Shown piece after piece: positions 25,830-36,838 of a DNA stretch of 64,000 nt. The position numbers and the translations under genes are program-made. How positions within the stretch are numbered: the first letter of the stretch is position 1; the number at the start of each line of letters is the position of its first letter. The stretch spans positions 1-64,000 of the forward strand of contig JAIELX010000013.1 in the NCBI GenBank assembly GCA_019752635.1. Reading direction: 5' to 3'. The notes beneath the pieces are model-generated. The model was not told the origin of the DNA. It did no database searches and saw only the letters and a program-made list of their open reading frames with translations. The DNA is from Candidatus Obscuribacterales bacterium (GTDB lineage: Bacteria > Cyanobacteriota > Vampirovibrionia > Obscuribacterales > Obscuribacteraceae).

Positions 25830-26546
25830 TTAATCAGAGCCTTGCTTGGTGAAGCCTTCGGGAACGAGCTGATATCCGCCACCATATACGGTTCGGATAT
25901 ACTTTCGGTCGCTTGCTTCAAGTCGCGTGCGAAGGTGGCGGATGTGCACCCGAATGGTGTCTACATCATCGTCGGGTGCATAGCCCCAGACTTCTTCCAG
26001 CAGTTTGCCTGTCGAAACAGTTTGCCCGTGGTGTTGCATCAGGCAGTGAAGGATTTCAAACTCGGTCGGCGTGAGCTTAACGATGCGTTCACGTACCTTA
26101 GCTTGCAGGTTTTCCGGCACCAGGGTGATTTCGCCGGCTGTCAGGATTTCCGGCAGCGTAGCCGATTGCGGCACGGAGCCTGCGCGGCGAAGCAGCGCGC
26201 GGACACGCACTTGAAGCTCTGGAATCTCGAAGGGCTTGTCCAAGTAGTCGTCGCAACCTGAATCGAAACCCTGCACTTTGTCCTTCGTCATGCTCAACGC
26301 TGTCAGCATGAGGACTGGAATGGTTTGCGTGCCGGTGTTCTGACGCAACCTCTGGCACACGGTGAAGCCGCTCAAGTCGGGCATCATGACATCCAGGATT
26401 ATCAGGTCGGGTCTGTTTTGCTGAGCCAGTGCCAACCCTTTTACACCGTCACTTGCTGTGGAACATTGATGGCCAAGGATTTCAAGGTTTACCTTGACCA
26501 GCTCCGCTATTGCAGCATCATCATCGATTACCAGAATTCGGGCCAA
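25830..26546 (-). CDS. OmpR/PhoB-family response regulator, orphan
   Basis: A two-domain regulator. The TTG at 26546 is favoured because GGAGAAG lies six bases upstream; a TTG at 26558 would add four residues without a ribosome site. Receiver domain residues ~1-120: acidic IDDD, phospho-acceptor Asp52 in LDVMMPD, Thr82, and Lys104 in DKPFE. A winged-helix DNA-binding domain follows: [39 protein letters not shown]. The phrase [18 protein letters not shown] recalls cyanobacterial RpaB/ManR-type regulators. No histidine kinase is nearby. It starts about 30 bp after the PlsY-HtrA gene on the same strand, so it is likely in the der operon. Confidence 0.9.
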   Translation of the reverse strand: MARILVIDDDAAIAELVKVNLEILGHQCSTASDGVKGLALAQQNRPDLIILDVMMPDLSGFTVCQRLRQNTGTQTIPVLMLTALSMTKDKVQGFDSGCDDYLDKPFEIPELQVRVRALLRRAGSVPQSATLPEILTAGEITLVPENLQAKVRERIVKLTPTEFEILHCLMQHHGQTVSTGKLLEEVWGYAPDDDVDTIRVHIRHLRTRLEASDRKYIRTVYGGGYQLVPEGFTKQGSD

Positions 26547-26576
26547 TGTCTTCTCCAAATGTTTTGGTCAGGTCGG

Positions 26577-28418
26577 TTATGGAGCCGCTGCTCCCGGTGC
26601 TAATTTTACCTGAACCTGACGTAGCTTCCCTTTGTTCAGCACATTCAGTGTAACCACTTGACCAGGCTTTTTGGTCTCTATATAAGAGAGCAAATCGTCC
26701 ACCGATTGCACTCTAACGCTGTCTACTTTGACAATGATGTCTGCGGCAGAGTTGTCAACCTGGTACATGGTGAACCCGGCGTTGCGCGCAACCTTAATTT
26801 CGGGACCCTTCAACCCTGCTATGGCCGCAGGTCCATCGGGATCGAGCTTAGCGATCATCAGTCCCGATCCGCCGCCGAACTCCACTGGACGCACCGCTAG
26901 GATACCGTGGTCCGGTCGAATCACTGCATGGAACTGTATGAGCTGCGGAACTATTCGGCTCACTATATTAATTGGAATGGCAAAGCCGATACCGGCCGAC
27001 TGTCCGGACTTACTCAAAATTGCAGTAGTGACGCCGACCATGACGCCTTGATTGTCTAATAGCGGTCCGCCTGAGTTTCCGGGATTAATTGCCGCGTCTG
27101 TTTGGAGGACGCCTTTGATCAGTCGTCCAGTGTCAGTGCGCAACGTACGCCCGACACTGGAGATGATACCGCAGGTCATTGTAAGGTCGAGCCCGAAAGG
27201 GTTGCCGATGGCGTACACGCGGCGACCGACTTCCAACCGACTGCTGTCACCAAGTTTGATGGTGCTGAGCGTGCGTCCTTGGGGATCGATCTTCAAAACA
27301 GCAATGTCATTGTCGGGATCTGTTCCGACGAGGCGTGCTGGAAACGCGCTGCCGTCGTACAAAGTGACCTTGACCATTTTCGCTTCGCCAATAACGTGAT
27401 TGTTGGTGAGCACATAACCATCCGGTGTGAGAATTGAGCCTGAACCTGTCTCCGTCGCAGATGGCGCTGCGCCATAGATGAATGATTCAGAGCTGCTAAT
27501 GGCGGTTATGTTAACCACTGCCTTGCTTGCGGCTTTGTACACGCGAATGTTAGTGCTTTCTTCCGGTGACAGAACAATTGGCGGTTGAACTTTGGGCGTT
27601 GTGGCGATACGGGAAGGAGGTTTCGGTTTAACCTGAGCGCTGCCTGCCGGAGCTGCATCTGCCGCAGCGTTGCCTGCCAACAGCACGCAAATGGCGAGCG
27701 TCAGCAAATTCTTTGCGCCACCGTTTTGTTCTTTCACTTCGGTATCCTCGTTCTTCTCTCTTTTCTTCTGTCCGAGCTTTGGCTCTGTACCCTCCATCAG
27801 ACGCTTCATGTTCGCTCTGTGCCGGATCACAACGTATGAGCCTGCGGCGAAGGCGTAGACTACGAAACTGGGATACCCGCCGGCAATCCACATTGAAGGC
27901 CCGGCCGCAAGACCTGCTGCGATGGAAGCTACAGAGACGATGCGAGTCGTGAACAGTAGCAGCAGCCAAACACCGAACGTTCCGGCTGCAGACATATAAT
28001 TCATGCCAACCAGGCAACCTAGTGCGGTTGCTGCGCTCTTCCCGCCGCCGAATTTCAAGAAGACCGACTTGCTGTGTCCGAGCACCGAAAGCAATCCGCA
28101 CACCGCCGGAATCAACGCGTACTTGATCAAAGTGTGGTCGGCGCCGAGCAATTGGTCCGGCGGCAATGCCGGATTGTCGATTAACGCTTGCTGCGCGTAA
28201 AGACCGATGGTTACTGCCAGCCAACCTTTGAAAATGTCGAAGAAGAATACGAACAGAGCAGCAGGCTTGCCTGCTGCTCGTAAGACATTAGTCGCACCGG
28301 TCGAGCCACTACCGACGGTGCGGATGTCGACTCCTTTAAGTATTTTAACTAGCCAGTAGCCGGTGGGAATCGATCCGACTACGTAAGACAAAAGACATGC
28401 TAGAAATGCAACTAACAT
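26577..28418 (-). CDS. plsY: Fusion of acyl-phosphate:glycerol-3-phosphate acyltransferase PlsY and HtrA-type serine protease
   Basis: A 613-residue single open frame. Residues 1-~205 are a complete Pls[12 protein letters not shown], the [12 protein letters not shown] motif, [32 protein letters not shown], and a final [11 protein letters not shown], which usually ends the protein. A charged linker (211-235) and a hydrophobic, signal-peptide-like segment ([19 protein letters not shown], 237-255) follow, then an HtrA protease domain with intact triad: His341 in TNNHV, Asp371 in DNDIAVLK, Ser449 in GNSGGPL. A PDZ domain fills ~500-607. A GTG codon at 27737, eight bases after GAGG, could start the protease alone with its own signal. 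Der lies 17 bp upstream and the response regulator follows. PlsY makes lysophosphatidate; the protease would act outside the membrane. Confidence 0.88.
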   Translation of the reverse strand: MLVAFLACLLSYVVGSIPTGYWLVKILKGVDIRTVGSGSTGATNVLRAAGKPAALFVFFFDIFKGWLAVTIGLYAQQALIDNPALPPDQLLGADHTLIKYALIPAVCGLLSVLGHSKSVFLKFGGGKSAATALGCLVGMNYMSAAGTFGVWLLLLFTTRIVSVASIAAGLAAGPSMWIAGGYPSFVVYAFAAGSYVVIRHRANMKRLMEGTEPKLGQKKREKNEDTEVKEQNGGAKNLLTLAICVLLAGNAAADAAPAGSAQVKPKPPSRIATTPKVQPPIVLSPEESTNIRVYKAASKAVVNITAISSSESFIYGAAPSATETGSGSILTPDGYVLTNNHVIGEAKMVKVTLYDGSAFPARLVGTDPDNDIAVLKIDPQGRTLSTIKLGDSSRLEVGRRVYAIGNPFGLDLTMTCGIISSVGRTLRTDTGRLIKGVLQTDAAINPGNSGGPLLDNQGVMVGVTTAILSKSGQSAGIGFAIPINIVSRIVPQLIQFHAVIRPDHGILAVRPVEFGGGSGLMIAKLDPDGPAAIAGLKGPEIKVARNAGFTMYQVDNSAADIIVKVDSVRVQSVDDLLSYIETKKPGQVVTLNVLNKGKLRQVQVKLAPGAAAP

Positions 28419-28435
28419 TTTCGCGTCGTTTCTCC

Positions 28436-29806
28436 TCAGGAATCTCGCTTCTTGGGTCTTAAGAAGAGGCGAATCGGAGTTCCTTTGAAGCCGAATGCCT
28501 CTCGGATCTTCCGTTCGATAAACACCAGGTAGTTATGCTCCGCTAGTTTTACATCGTTGACGAACAGCGCGAAAGAGGGCGGAGACACCGTAACTTGCGT
28601 GGCGTAGTAGATACGTAGGCGCTTGCCGCGTTTGCCAGCGGGCGGAGGCGTGAGTGTTTGCGCTTCGGTGATGACCTGGTTGAGCAGTGAAGTGCTTATG
28701 CGTCTGCGGGTTTCGTCAAACGCCCGTATGCACGCGTCCAAGATCTTTGGAATGCGCTGGTTGGTCAAAGCTGACGTAAAGACAACTTCCGCATACTTCA
28801 GGTGCGGCAAATCCATCACCGCTTTTTCCATGAACTCGTTCATGAGCTTAGAAGATTTGTTCTCGATTAAGTCCCATTTGTTGAACACTACAACTGCAGG
28901 GCGACCAGCTTCGATTATCTTGGCCGCTATCTTTTGGTCCTGGTCTGCGATCTCTTGCGAGGCGTCCAGCACCATGACCGTTACGTCCGAGCGATCGATG
29001 GATTGAATGGCACGAACTACGGAAAAGGCTTCCACGCCGTAATCTACCTTGGACTTTCTGCGAATTCCGGCTGTGTCGGTCAGCGTAATCTCTCTGTCTT
29101 GATAAGTGAAGAGTGTGTCTATCGAATCGCGTGTTGTGCCCGGAATGTCCGTTACGATCGAACGCTTCTTTCCGAGAATCGCGTTAACGATACTGGATTT
29201 GCCTGTGTTCGGTCTGCCGACAATTGCCATGGAGAAGTCCTTTCGAACCTCGTCTTCTTCGGCTTCTTCTTCCAGCTCTTCGGCTGTTTTCTTCGAGATG
29301 CGGTGAGCCGGGAATGTTTCGATCATTCTGTCGAGCAAGTCTCCGACATCGCCCGTGCCACGAAGCGCGGATACGGGGAGCGGCTCACCGAGTCCCAGTT
29401 GATAGAATTCGAGGAGATTCGCTCGGTCTCGTTGATCATCGATTTTGTTTACTGCAAGCAACACGGGCTTCTTCGTGCGACGCAGCATGTTCGCAACATC
29501 TTCATCCGCTCCTGTGACTCCTGCTTTTCCGTCGACCAGGAACAGGACGACGTCAGCATCTGCCACAGCGCCTGTCACCTGGTCTATTACTTGCTTGGAG
29601 ATTTCTTCTTGCGTGTCGGGAATGATGCCACCGGTGTCGATCAAGATGAAGTCGTGACCGGACCAGTCGCATTGACGGTAGAGCGTGTCGCGCGTGACTC
29701 CGGGCGTATCGTAAACGATAGCTTCTCGCCGTCCGATACAACGGTTGAAGAACGTTGATTTACCAACGTTGGGTCTGCCGACTATCGCGACAACTGGCTT
29801 AGACAT
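28436..29806 (-). CDS. der: Ribosome-associated GTPase Der (EngA)
   Basis: A tandem-GTPase needed for 50S ribosome assembly; 456 residues. First G domain: GRPNVGKS, DTPG, NKID. Second: GRPNTGKS near residue 197, DIPG, NKWD. A C-terminal KH-like domain follows (LRIYYATQVTVSPPSFALFVN, FKGTPIRLFLR). The acidic linker EELEEEAEEDE between the G domains is usual. The ATG at 29806 is favoured; an in-frame TTG at 29815 is possible. It heads a tight minus-strand operon with plsY-htrA and the regulator. der next to plsY is a common bacterial arrangement. Confidence 0.97.
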   Translation of the reverse strand: MSKPVVAIVGRPNVGKSTFFNRCIGRREAIVYDTPGVTRDTLYRQCDWSGHDFILIDTGGIIPDTQEEISKQVIDQVTGAVADADVVLFLVDGKAGVTGADEDVANMLRRTKKPVLLAVNKIDDQRDRANLLEFYQLGLGEPLPVSALRGTGDVGDLLDRMIETFPAHRISKKTAEELEEEAEEDEVRKDFSMAIVGRPNTGKSSIVNAILGKKRSIVTDIPGTTRDSIDTLFTYQDREITLTDTAGIRRKSKVDYGVEAFSVVRAIQSIDRSDVTVMVLDASQEIADQDQKIAAKIIEAGRPAVVVFNKWDLIENKSSKLMNEFMEKAVMDLPHLKYAEVVFTSALTNQRIPKILDACIRAFDETRRRISTSLLNQVITEAQTLTPPPAGKRGKRLRIYYATQVTVSPPSFALFVNDVKLAEHNYLVFIERKIREAFGFKGTPIRLFLRPKKRDS

Positions 29807-30134
29807 TGGATTCAAACGCTCCCCGCGACCGTAATCGATCGCCGTATCTCATACTATCGCCGCATAAAATTCGCAGCGTTTCGTTTCGCTGGTTCAATCC
29901 GACTGCACATTGTTAACGTAGCGGTCTGAAGCACAGCTTCGAATTGCTTATTATAAAGCGCTGGCTTTGATTTCGACGGATTGTCCCTCCTTTGTTAACG
30001 CCTGAACAGAGTCCTGTACAAAGAACCTACTAGATTCAGGAGTAGCTGTTAATCCAGCGAGGAGAAAAGCTTGTAGATGTTGCTCGGCTGAGGCCTTCCC
30101 GGTGATCGTCGCAATATTATTCCTCGGGATCTTG

Positions 30135-30183
30135 TGCGTATATGAATCAAAAGCCCCCTTAAAAAATGCGTATATGAATCAAA
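30135..30183. repeat. 17-bp direct repeat, two copies 32 bp apart
   Basis: TGCGTATATGAATCAAA occurs at 30135-30151 and again at 30167-30183, separated by a C- and A-rich 15 bp. The spacing is about three helical turns, so both copies face the same side of DNA, as expected for a cooperative regulator site. It lies ~330 bp upstream of der. Confidence 0.55.
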
Positions 30184-30247
30184 TCTTCCGATATCTTGGG
30201 GATGTCTTTTGGGGCGGCGTCGGATATCGGGCGTGATCGCGCAGCCT

Positions 30248-30277
30248 CGTTCACAATCGGGGGCCTGATTGTGAACG
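30248..30277. repeat. Perfect 11-bp inverted repeat, eight-base loop
   Basis: CGTTCACAATC pairs with GATTGTGAACG around GGGGGCCT. It lies 134 bp beyond the pyrG stop on the minus strand. No T-tract follows, so a factor-independent terminator is unlikely. It could be a barrier to RNA decay or a protein site. Confidence 0.5.
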
Positions 30278-30410
30278 AATCTCTACCGGAGTCGAACCCG
30301 CTAAATCTTCGCATCGGTTCGAACCGAAACCTTGCTCGTTCGTTCGTCTTAGTGTCTCAAAGTCCGGTCCAGTGGTCTGGAGGTCATTGTTGTCGTGTTC
30401 GTGTTGTTGA

Positions 30411-32180
<1,770 letters not shown>

Positions 32181-32209
32181 TTATCACATTGTCGGACTGA
32201 AACTGTCCG

Positions 32210-32497
32210 TCATTCTCCAATCTTCGGAACCTTGAAGAAATTACCTTCGCGGTCGGGAGCATTAGCAAGTAAAGCTTCTCTGCCTAACGAGGGTTTTACC
32301 TCGTCCTCTCTCAGTACATTCGTGACCGGCAGTGCGTGGGCAAGTGGTTCGACACTTGTGGTGTCGATGTCTTTCAGCTGATTGAAGTGTTCGATGATGC
32401 GAGAGAGCTGACTTGCGTAAAGCTCCTTTTCCTGTTCGGTTAGGGAGAGCCTTGCCAACAGCGCTACTTCGCTCACTTCGTCTATGCTAATAACCAT
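32210..32497 (-). CDS. gatC: Asp/Glu-tRNA amidotransferase subunit C
   Basis: A 95-residue GatC, the small wrapping subunit of the GatCAB complex that converts Glu-tRNA(Gln) and Asp-tRNA(Asn) to the amidated forms. The pattern is typical: an N-terminal IDEVSEVALLARLSLTEQE helix, QLSRIIEHFNQLKDIDT, then VEPLAHALPVTNVLREDEV and the C-terminal REGNFFKVPKI. gatA and gatB are not adjacent. It is transcribed ahead of pyrG and is divergent from the antiporter gene across 118 bp. Confidence 0.95.
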   Translation of the reverse strand: MVISIDEVSEVALLARLSLTEQEKELYASQLSRIIEHFNQLKDIDTTSVEPLAHALPVTNVLREDEVKPSLGREALLANAPDREGNFFKVPKIGE

Positions 32498-32615
32498 AGG
32501 GTGAATCTTTTATCAATTAAGGCACAACGAGCCATATTAACATAGACCGAGGCGTTCGTATTGACAGCATAAGATTCGCAAAGCCAAGCGGCCGATTGCG
32601 GTGTAGTCTACACAA

Positions 32616-33668
32616 ATGGAATTTAGCGACGGAATTTTGTTAAACACCGGAGTGCTCATCGTAGCGCTGCTGGTTATCCTTGGCGCGGCTGAGTTGTTCA
32701 CCAATGGTGTCGAATGGCTTGGGCAGAAGCTCGGGTTGAGCGAAGGTGTCGTCGGGAGTGTGCTTGCTGCGGTGGGCACCGCTCTTCCTGAAACTCTGAT
32801 TCCTATAGTTGCTGTTTGCTCAGCGCACTCGGCTGCGGCGGACGCCGCTGTTCACGCGAGCATGCGCCATGAAGTCGGCATTGGCGCTATCGCCGGCGCG
32901 CCTTTCATGCTCTGCACTCTGACGATGGCGGTCTGCGGAACCGCAGTGTGGATCTTTTCCAAGCAAGGAGGGCGTTCCCCCGACCTTGCCATAAACAATG
33001 CAGTTTTGTCGCGAGACTTGTCATTCTTCATCTTCGCTTACACTTTTGCCCTTCTCGGGACGCTGGCGACGAATATTCCGTCCGTCCGTCAAATAATGGC
33101 GGGCATTTTGATCCTGACTTATGTCGTGTATCTGATGAAGACTTTTGCTCACGAAGGCGAAGCAGGGGAAGCGCCGGAGCATCTGCATCTTGATGGATTG
33201 CTCAAAGTGGGCACCAGTCTTGGTGTTGTGATTGTACAAGTAATTGCCGGGCTGCTTGGTATCTTGGCCGGTGCCTATTTCTTTGTTGAGCACATTACGG
33301 CGCTGTCGCACACAATCTCTGTTCCGCCCGTGATTCTGTCCATGATAATTGCACCAGTCGCTACGGAGCTTCCCGAGAAGTTCAACAGTGTTCTTTGGGC
33401 GCGCAATGGCAAAGACACGTTGGCTTTGGGAAATATAACCGGTGCGCTGGTTTTTCAAGGCTGCTTCCCCGTGGCGTTCGGACTGGCGTTTACCCAGTGG
33501 AATCTTGGGCTGGGCACTGTTCTGTCCGGAGTGGTTGCGCTTTGTTGTGCCAGTGTCTATCTGTTCTTGATCAAGAAGGGGAAGCTCAACTTTCGCGTTC
33601 TTATGTGCGGGGCGTTCTTCTACATCGCCGTTGTGTCCTATTTGATGATCACACACTTGACGGACTAA
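32616..33668 (+). CDS. Sodium:calcium antiporter family (CaCA) transporter
   Basis: A 350-residue protein with about ten TM helices. Both CaCA alpha-repeat signatures are present: GTALPETLIPIVAV in the first half and the inverted-topology copy APVATELPEKFNSVLWA in the second, with the conserved acidic residue in each PE motif. A cytosolic loop between the halves carries acidic and His residues (HEGEAGEAPEHLHLDG) that could bind metal. It exchanges cations across the inner membrane; substrate (Ca2+ or another) cannot be fixed from sequence. The start has no clear Shine-Dalgarno. The next gene converges with its stop one base away. Confidence 0.88.
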   Translation: MEFSDGILLNTGVLIVALLVILGAAELFTNGVEWLGQKLGLSEGVVGSVLAAVGTALPETLIPIVAVCSAHSAAADAAVHASMRHEVGIGAIAGAPFMLCTLTMAVCGTAVWIFSKQGGRSPDLAINNAVLSRDLSFFIFAYTFALLGTLATNIPSVRQIMAGILILTYVVYLMKTFAHEGEAGEAPEHLHLDGLLKVGTSLGVVIVQVIAGLLGILAGAYFFVEHITALSHTISVPPVILSMIIAPVATELPEKFNSVLWARNGKDTLALGNITGALVFQGCFPVAFGLAFTQWNLGLGTVLSGVVALCCASVYLFLIKKGKLNFRVLMCGAFFYIAVVSYLMITHLTD

Positions 33669-33669
33669 A

Positions 33670-34107
33670 TCAGCCGGACAACTTGTCGCTTCCATCAATC
33701 AGCTCAGGCATCGGTGGCGTCACCTCGGTCTTTCTCTCAGCGGTAACCGGCTTCCGCCAGACGAGTTCGATGCACGCCCAGAAGCAGCCTGCTGCGTATA
33801 CATAGAAGTATGGTGCCAGCGACTTCAGCTTGGGAGAAGTCGCCTGTACCATAGACAGCAGGTTCTCGGACGAGGTAATTCCTAAGACGATCAATGAGCT
33901 GAATATACCGACAACGGTCCCGAGTATGAGGCGCCTAAGTCTTGCGGGACCGGCTCCTAAGCCGACCAGCAGCGTCAAGAAGAAGCCGCCATAAAGCAAG
34001 AAGAATGGCGCCGTGCCGTCGCCCCCGGGGAACAAGATGTCTCCTACATCTCCGACACAGAACAGGGAATAAAAAGTGAACAATAACGCTGGAATCAATA
34101 GTCGCAA
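33670..34107 (-). CDS. Small four-TM membrane protein, unknown
   Basis: A 145-residue hydrophobic protein with about four TM segments (LLIPALLFTFYSLFCV, FFLLYGGFFLTLLVGLGAG, LILGTVVGIFSSLIVLGI, FYVYAAGCFWACIELVW) and a short polar C-terminal tail. It appears to start at a TTG at 34107, five bases after AAGGTGAG. No family recognised. It lies 150 bp after the secreted protein gene that ends at 34259. Confidence 0.5.
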   Translation of the reverse strand: MRLLIPALLFTFYSLFCVGDVGDILFPGGDGTAPFFLLYGGFFLTLLVGLGAGPARLRRLILGTVVGIFSSLIVLGITSSENLLSMVQATSPKLKSLAPYFYVYAAGCFWACIELVWRKPVTAERKTEVTPPMPELIDGSDKLSG

Positions 34108-34258
34108 TTTTGCTCACCTTGGGCTGGAACTAGTTTCGTTTTACCCGAATTCTAGAAGTGTCCGCCTGGAGTTTAAATTGACGGATGAGCGGTTTGCAGA
34201 AACAAAAGGACGGCGAATCATCGACGTCCTTCAGTGGGCACCAACCCGGTTACGATTC

Positions 34259-35698
34259 TTACTTCGATTTTGATTTCTTCTGCTTTTTGTTCAGCACTTC
34301 GCCGTGCACCTTGGTGGTGGCCCCATGCAGCTGCGCTTCGGTGGCTTTTTCGCCGGTAAAGTCTTGCTTGAATGACACCAGGAATTCATCTCCCGGTTTG
34401 ATCTGCGCTTCGACGCCCTTGATCATGTAGTCGGCGATTATGAAGCCGCCCGGCAGACCGCTTACTACACCCATGCCGAAACCCTTCAGCCTTCTGTGTT
34501 TGACGTTCTTACCCACCGGATGCATGAACGCGAATGACGGGTCGATTGCACCAGCTACACCGAAGATAACAGGAACCGCACCCATCGTGAAGACTCCGCC
34601 GCAAGCGGCAGCGCCTCGAACAGCCAGGTGAACGCCCTGGTGTTTGAGCTGGATGGACAATGGAGAAGCGATCTGTCCCTGGTGATTCACTCCAAGAATT
34701 CGACCTTCATTTTTGTTGTGAACGATGCGCGGGTGTCTGGCCGGTATCGCCACTAGTGGCAGATGGTCTCCCTCGTTTGTCAAGATTTCATCGAACTGCA
34801 GGCCTACGGCACCGTTTGCTCTCATCCAGCGCTTCAGTTTGAGCTCAGCGATGAGCAGGCGACGTGCGGGGTGCGCGGCGGTTACATGACCGATTACCTT
34901 CGAGCCCTTCGGCGCAATCATTCTGCCGCCAATCTTCAGGTCTACTTTTGTTCTGGCCTCTACTCTGTCGCCGACCTTGGCTGTTTTACTCGAAATCATT
35001 GATACCACGGAAATCGGAAACTCTACACCGGTAGTTATGCTTGTCTTTCCCGGGGCATCCGGGATTTCCTTCCAGACAAGCGTGTCTTTTGATGTCTTCG
35101 GGGCGTTCTCCGTATCCATATCGATAACGATAATGCCGAATTCATTCGGCTTGTCCGGACCGGTTGTGACTGCAAAGGCAACAGAGTCTGACGGTTTTGG
35201 AACTGCGTCAGTGCCGGGGGCTGGTGGTGCCACCACTGCCGTTGAGATTACCGAGACACCGCCCGGTATTGGCGCCGAGTTCGACTCGGCCAGTGGCGGT
35301 GCGGGCGGTGTGTGGAAACTGGTCGTCACCACCGATGGTTTCGGGGCTGCTTGCGTCGGCGGGGCAGTTGCGGCGGAGCCATTGGAACCAACTGAAAGGG
35401 CGGGCGACAGCGGTGCCTGGAAATTGACATTGCCCGCTGGTATGACCGGACCCGTAATCATCTGCGGTCCCGGCACTTCCGCCACGTAAACCCTGTCGGT
35501 TTGCGGTGAACCTGTTGAAACTTTCGCTGAATGGGGGGCTGTCGTGTCTCGTGTGCTTGAAGGAGCTAGTGTTCCTTGACCAACAGCGATGAATTCCGCT
35601 TCCGCCATACCCGGGGCTGCTATACCGATGCTGATGGTCAACGCTAGTGTGATTGATGCTGCGGTGCGGCATGAAGCCCGATTGCCGAGTAGACGCAT
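34259..35698 (-). CDS. Secreted protein with Pro/Ala-rich region and TrbI/VirB10-like pore-barrel motif
   Basis: A 479-residue protein. The ATG at 35698 is chosen from GGAG eight bases upstream and gives a clean signal peptide (ASITLALTISIGIAAPGMAEA). Residues ~35-190 are low complexity, rich in Pro, Ala, Ser and Thr. A globular domain follows: KVGDRVEARTKVDLKIGGRMIAPKGSKVIGHVTAA, a pattern like the KG(S/T)xxxGxV core of TrbI/VirB10 C-terminal domains and related outer-membrane-associated proteins. The C-terminus has Gly-rich hydrophobic stretches (GVFTMGAVPVIFGVAGA, GFGMGVVSGLPGGFIIADYM) and a Lys-rich end. No other secretion system genes lie nearby, so it is probably not part of a type IV system. 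Confidence 0.6.
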   Translation of the reverse strand: MRLLGNRASCRTAASITLALTISIGIAAPGMAEAEFIAVGQGTLAPSSTRDTTAPHSAKVSTGSPQTDRVYVAEVPGPQMITGPVIPAGNVNFQAPLSPALSVGSNGSAATAPPTQAAPKPSVVTTSFHTPPAPPLAESNSAPIPGGVSVISTAVVAPPAPGTDAVPKPSDSVAFAVTTGPDKPNEFGIIVIDMDTENAPKTSKDTLVWKEIPDAPGKTSITTGVEFPISVVSMISSKTAKVGDRVEARTKVDLKIGGRMIAPKGSKVIGHVTAAHPARRLLIAELKLKRWMRANGAVGLQFDEILTNEGDHLPLVAIPARHPRIVHNKNEGRILGVNHQGQIASPLSIQLKHQGVHLAVRGAAACGGVFTMGAVPVIFGVAGAIDPSFAFMHPVGKNVKHRRLKGFGMGVVSGLPGGFIIADYMIKGVEAQIKPGDEFLVSFKQDFTGEKATEAQLHGATTKVHGEVLNKKQKKSKSK

Positions 35699-36283
35699 AA
35701 TTAGTTCTCCGAGCGTGATGTAAGACATGAACGAAATCTTACGGAGCAGGCGCTTTCGACCTGCCCGCAAGGCAGCGGAGCCCTCCGGGGAATGTGGAAA
35801 GGTTATACGTACAGGCATAAGTATCTTGACACGTAATTGCAAAGAATGTGCCCGGAATTTTCAATTTTTAGAATGAATTATTCGTACATTTTGAAATCTT
35901 TCTTGAAACTTTCGAACCTGAGTGGTGAGCCCATCGTGAAAGGTGTTTCGCAGCGGTGGCTGCAAGTATTACGCACCATATGTAGTGTCGCCGTGCTGCA
36001 TATTCGAGTGTGATATGTTCGCTATATTTTTGCGTGCGGGTGGATGAAAAATGTTCACTCCCTTCTGGCTTGTTTCAACTTGTTCGGTTTCGAATTTAGG
36101 ACGGTAACGGTCGTCAACAGGACGTCTTCCGGCAGAATTCCAATCTTCGATGTAGCTAGGTGGAGTAGCAGAGCAAGAAGTTCTTTGATTTGGCATTATT
36201 TCGACAAAATCCTCTACCGACCACTCCACAACCGCCGCAGACGGGATATATTAAAAGAACGTGTCATCCCAAGATGGAAGTAG
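35699..36283. other. 585-bp AT-richer divergent regulatory region
   Basis: It lies between the minus-strand secreted protein and the plus-strand TPR protein. It is AT-rich at 35860-36060 and contains TTGACA at 35825-35830, but no matching -10 box at the right distance. A plus-strand frame at 36044-36283 (79 codons) stops exactly before the next gene, but lacks a ribosome site and looks accidental. Confidence 0.4.
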
Positions 36284-36724
36284 ATGAGTCGGACCAATGG
36301 AAAACCTAGTCGCGGCGGGTTCGTGACATTGCTGACGGCGCTTGCATTTGCTACCTGTAGCTCGCCCTGTGCACTAGGGGCGGATAATCCGATACTTCAG
36401 CAAGCTATCAAAGATTACAACTCGAAAAGTTATAAGGATGCGCTGGAAAAGCTACAAACCTTGCCTAGGACCGGGCAGGGAAGCGACAAGGCACACTACT
36501 ATATGGCGTTGTGCTACCAGGCAACAAACCAAATTGGGGCCGCAACTACAGAGTACAACACGGTTTATCGGAATTCGAAAGATTCCACCTTGCGCTATAA
36601 CTCCGCCGTCGCCCTGCAAGGACTTCAGAAATGGGGGCAGCATAGAGCCTATGCCGGGAACGGCAATAACTTCGCTCGCTCTGGTGGTGGTGGCGCTCCC
36701 GTCAGGCGATCAGGGGGCGGTTGA
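36284..36724 (+). CDS. Small secreted TPR protein
   Basis: A 146-residue protein with a signal peptide (FVTLLTALAFATCSSPCALGA) and two TPR-type helix pairs: NPILQQAIKDYNSKSYKDALEKLQ and AHYYMALCYQATNQIGAATTEYNTV. The C-terminus is rich in Gly and Arg (SGGGGAPVRRSGGG). Cysteines in the signal region (ATCSS) could in principle form a lipobox but fit poorly. It likely binds partner proteins outside the cytoplasm. Confidence 0.65.
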   Translation: MSRTNGKPSRGGFVTLLTALAFATCSSPCALGADNPILQQAIKDYNSKSYKDALEKLQTLPRTGQGSDKAHYYMALCYQATNQIGAATTEYNTVYRNSKDSTLRYNSAVALQGLQKWGQHRAYAGNGNNFARSGGGGAPVRRSGGG

Positions 36725-36838
36725 CGTAGATAACCGGATGACGGGTGCATCCGAACCGACCGGCAATCAAGCTGCAAAGATAATATCCGCACGCGGTTTT
36801 AATCTGCTTAAATACAGTGGTGGCGTGGAGGATACCTT

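Larger units (their letters stand above)
29816..30410. other. 595-bp intergenic region between pyrG and der
   Basis: No convincing gene; a 72-codon plus-strand frame at 30196-30414 looks accidental. It holds a 17-bp direct repeat (30135-30183) and an 11-bp inverted repeat (30248-30277), and should carry the der promoter on the minus strand. A T-arm-like GGTTCGA string occurs, but no cloverleaf can be drawn. Confidence 0.4.

Noticed and set aside
28934..29758. A 274-codon plus-strand frame opposite der
   Set aside because: der is unambiguous on the minus strand. The antisense frame shows no motif or start signal.
29955..30300. tmRNA-like strings (GATTTCGACGG on the plus strand near 29970, GGGTTCGACTCC on the minus strand near 30290)
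   Set aside because: The two ends lie on opposite strands, no pairing acceptor stem or CCA end could be drawn, and no tag-like reading frame ending in Leu-Ala-Ala was found.
34977..35489. A 170-codon plus-strand frame opposite the secreted protein gene
   Set aside because: It mirrors the Pro/Ala/Thr-rich low-complexity code of the minus strand, which has a signal peptide and a good ribosome site.
36044..36283. A 79-codon plus-strand frame ending directly before the TPR gene
   Set aside because: Begins without a Shine-Dalgarno in an AT-rich promoter-like region, and its sequence looks random.
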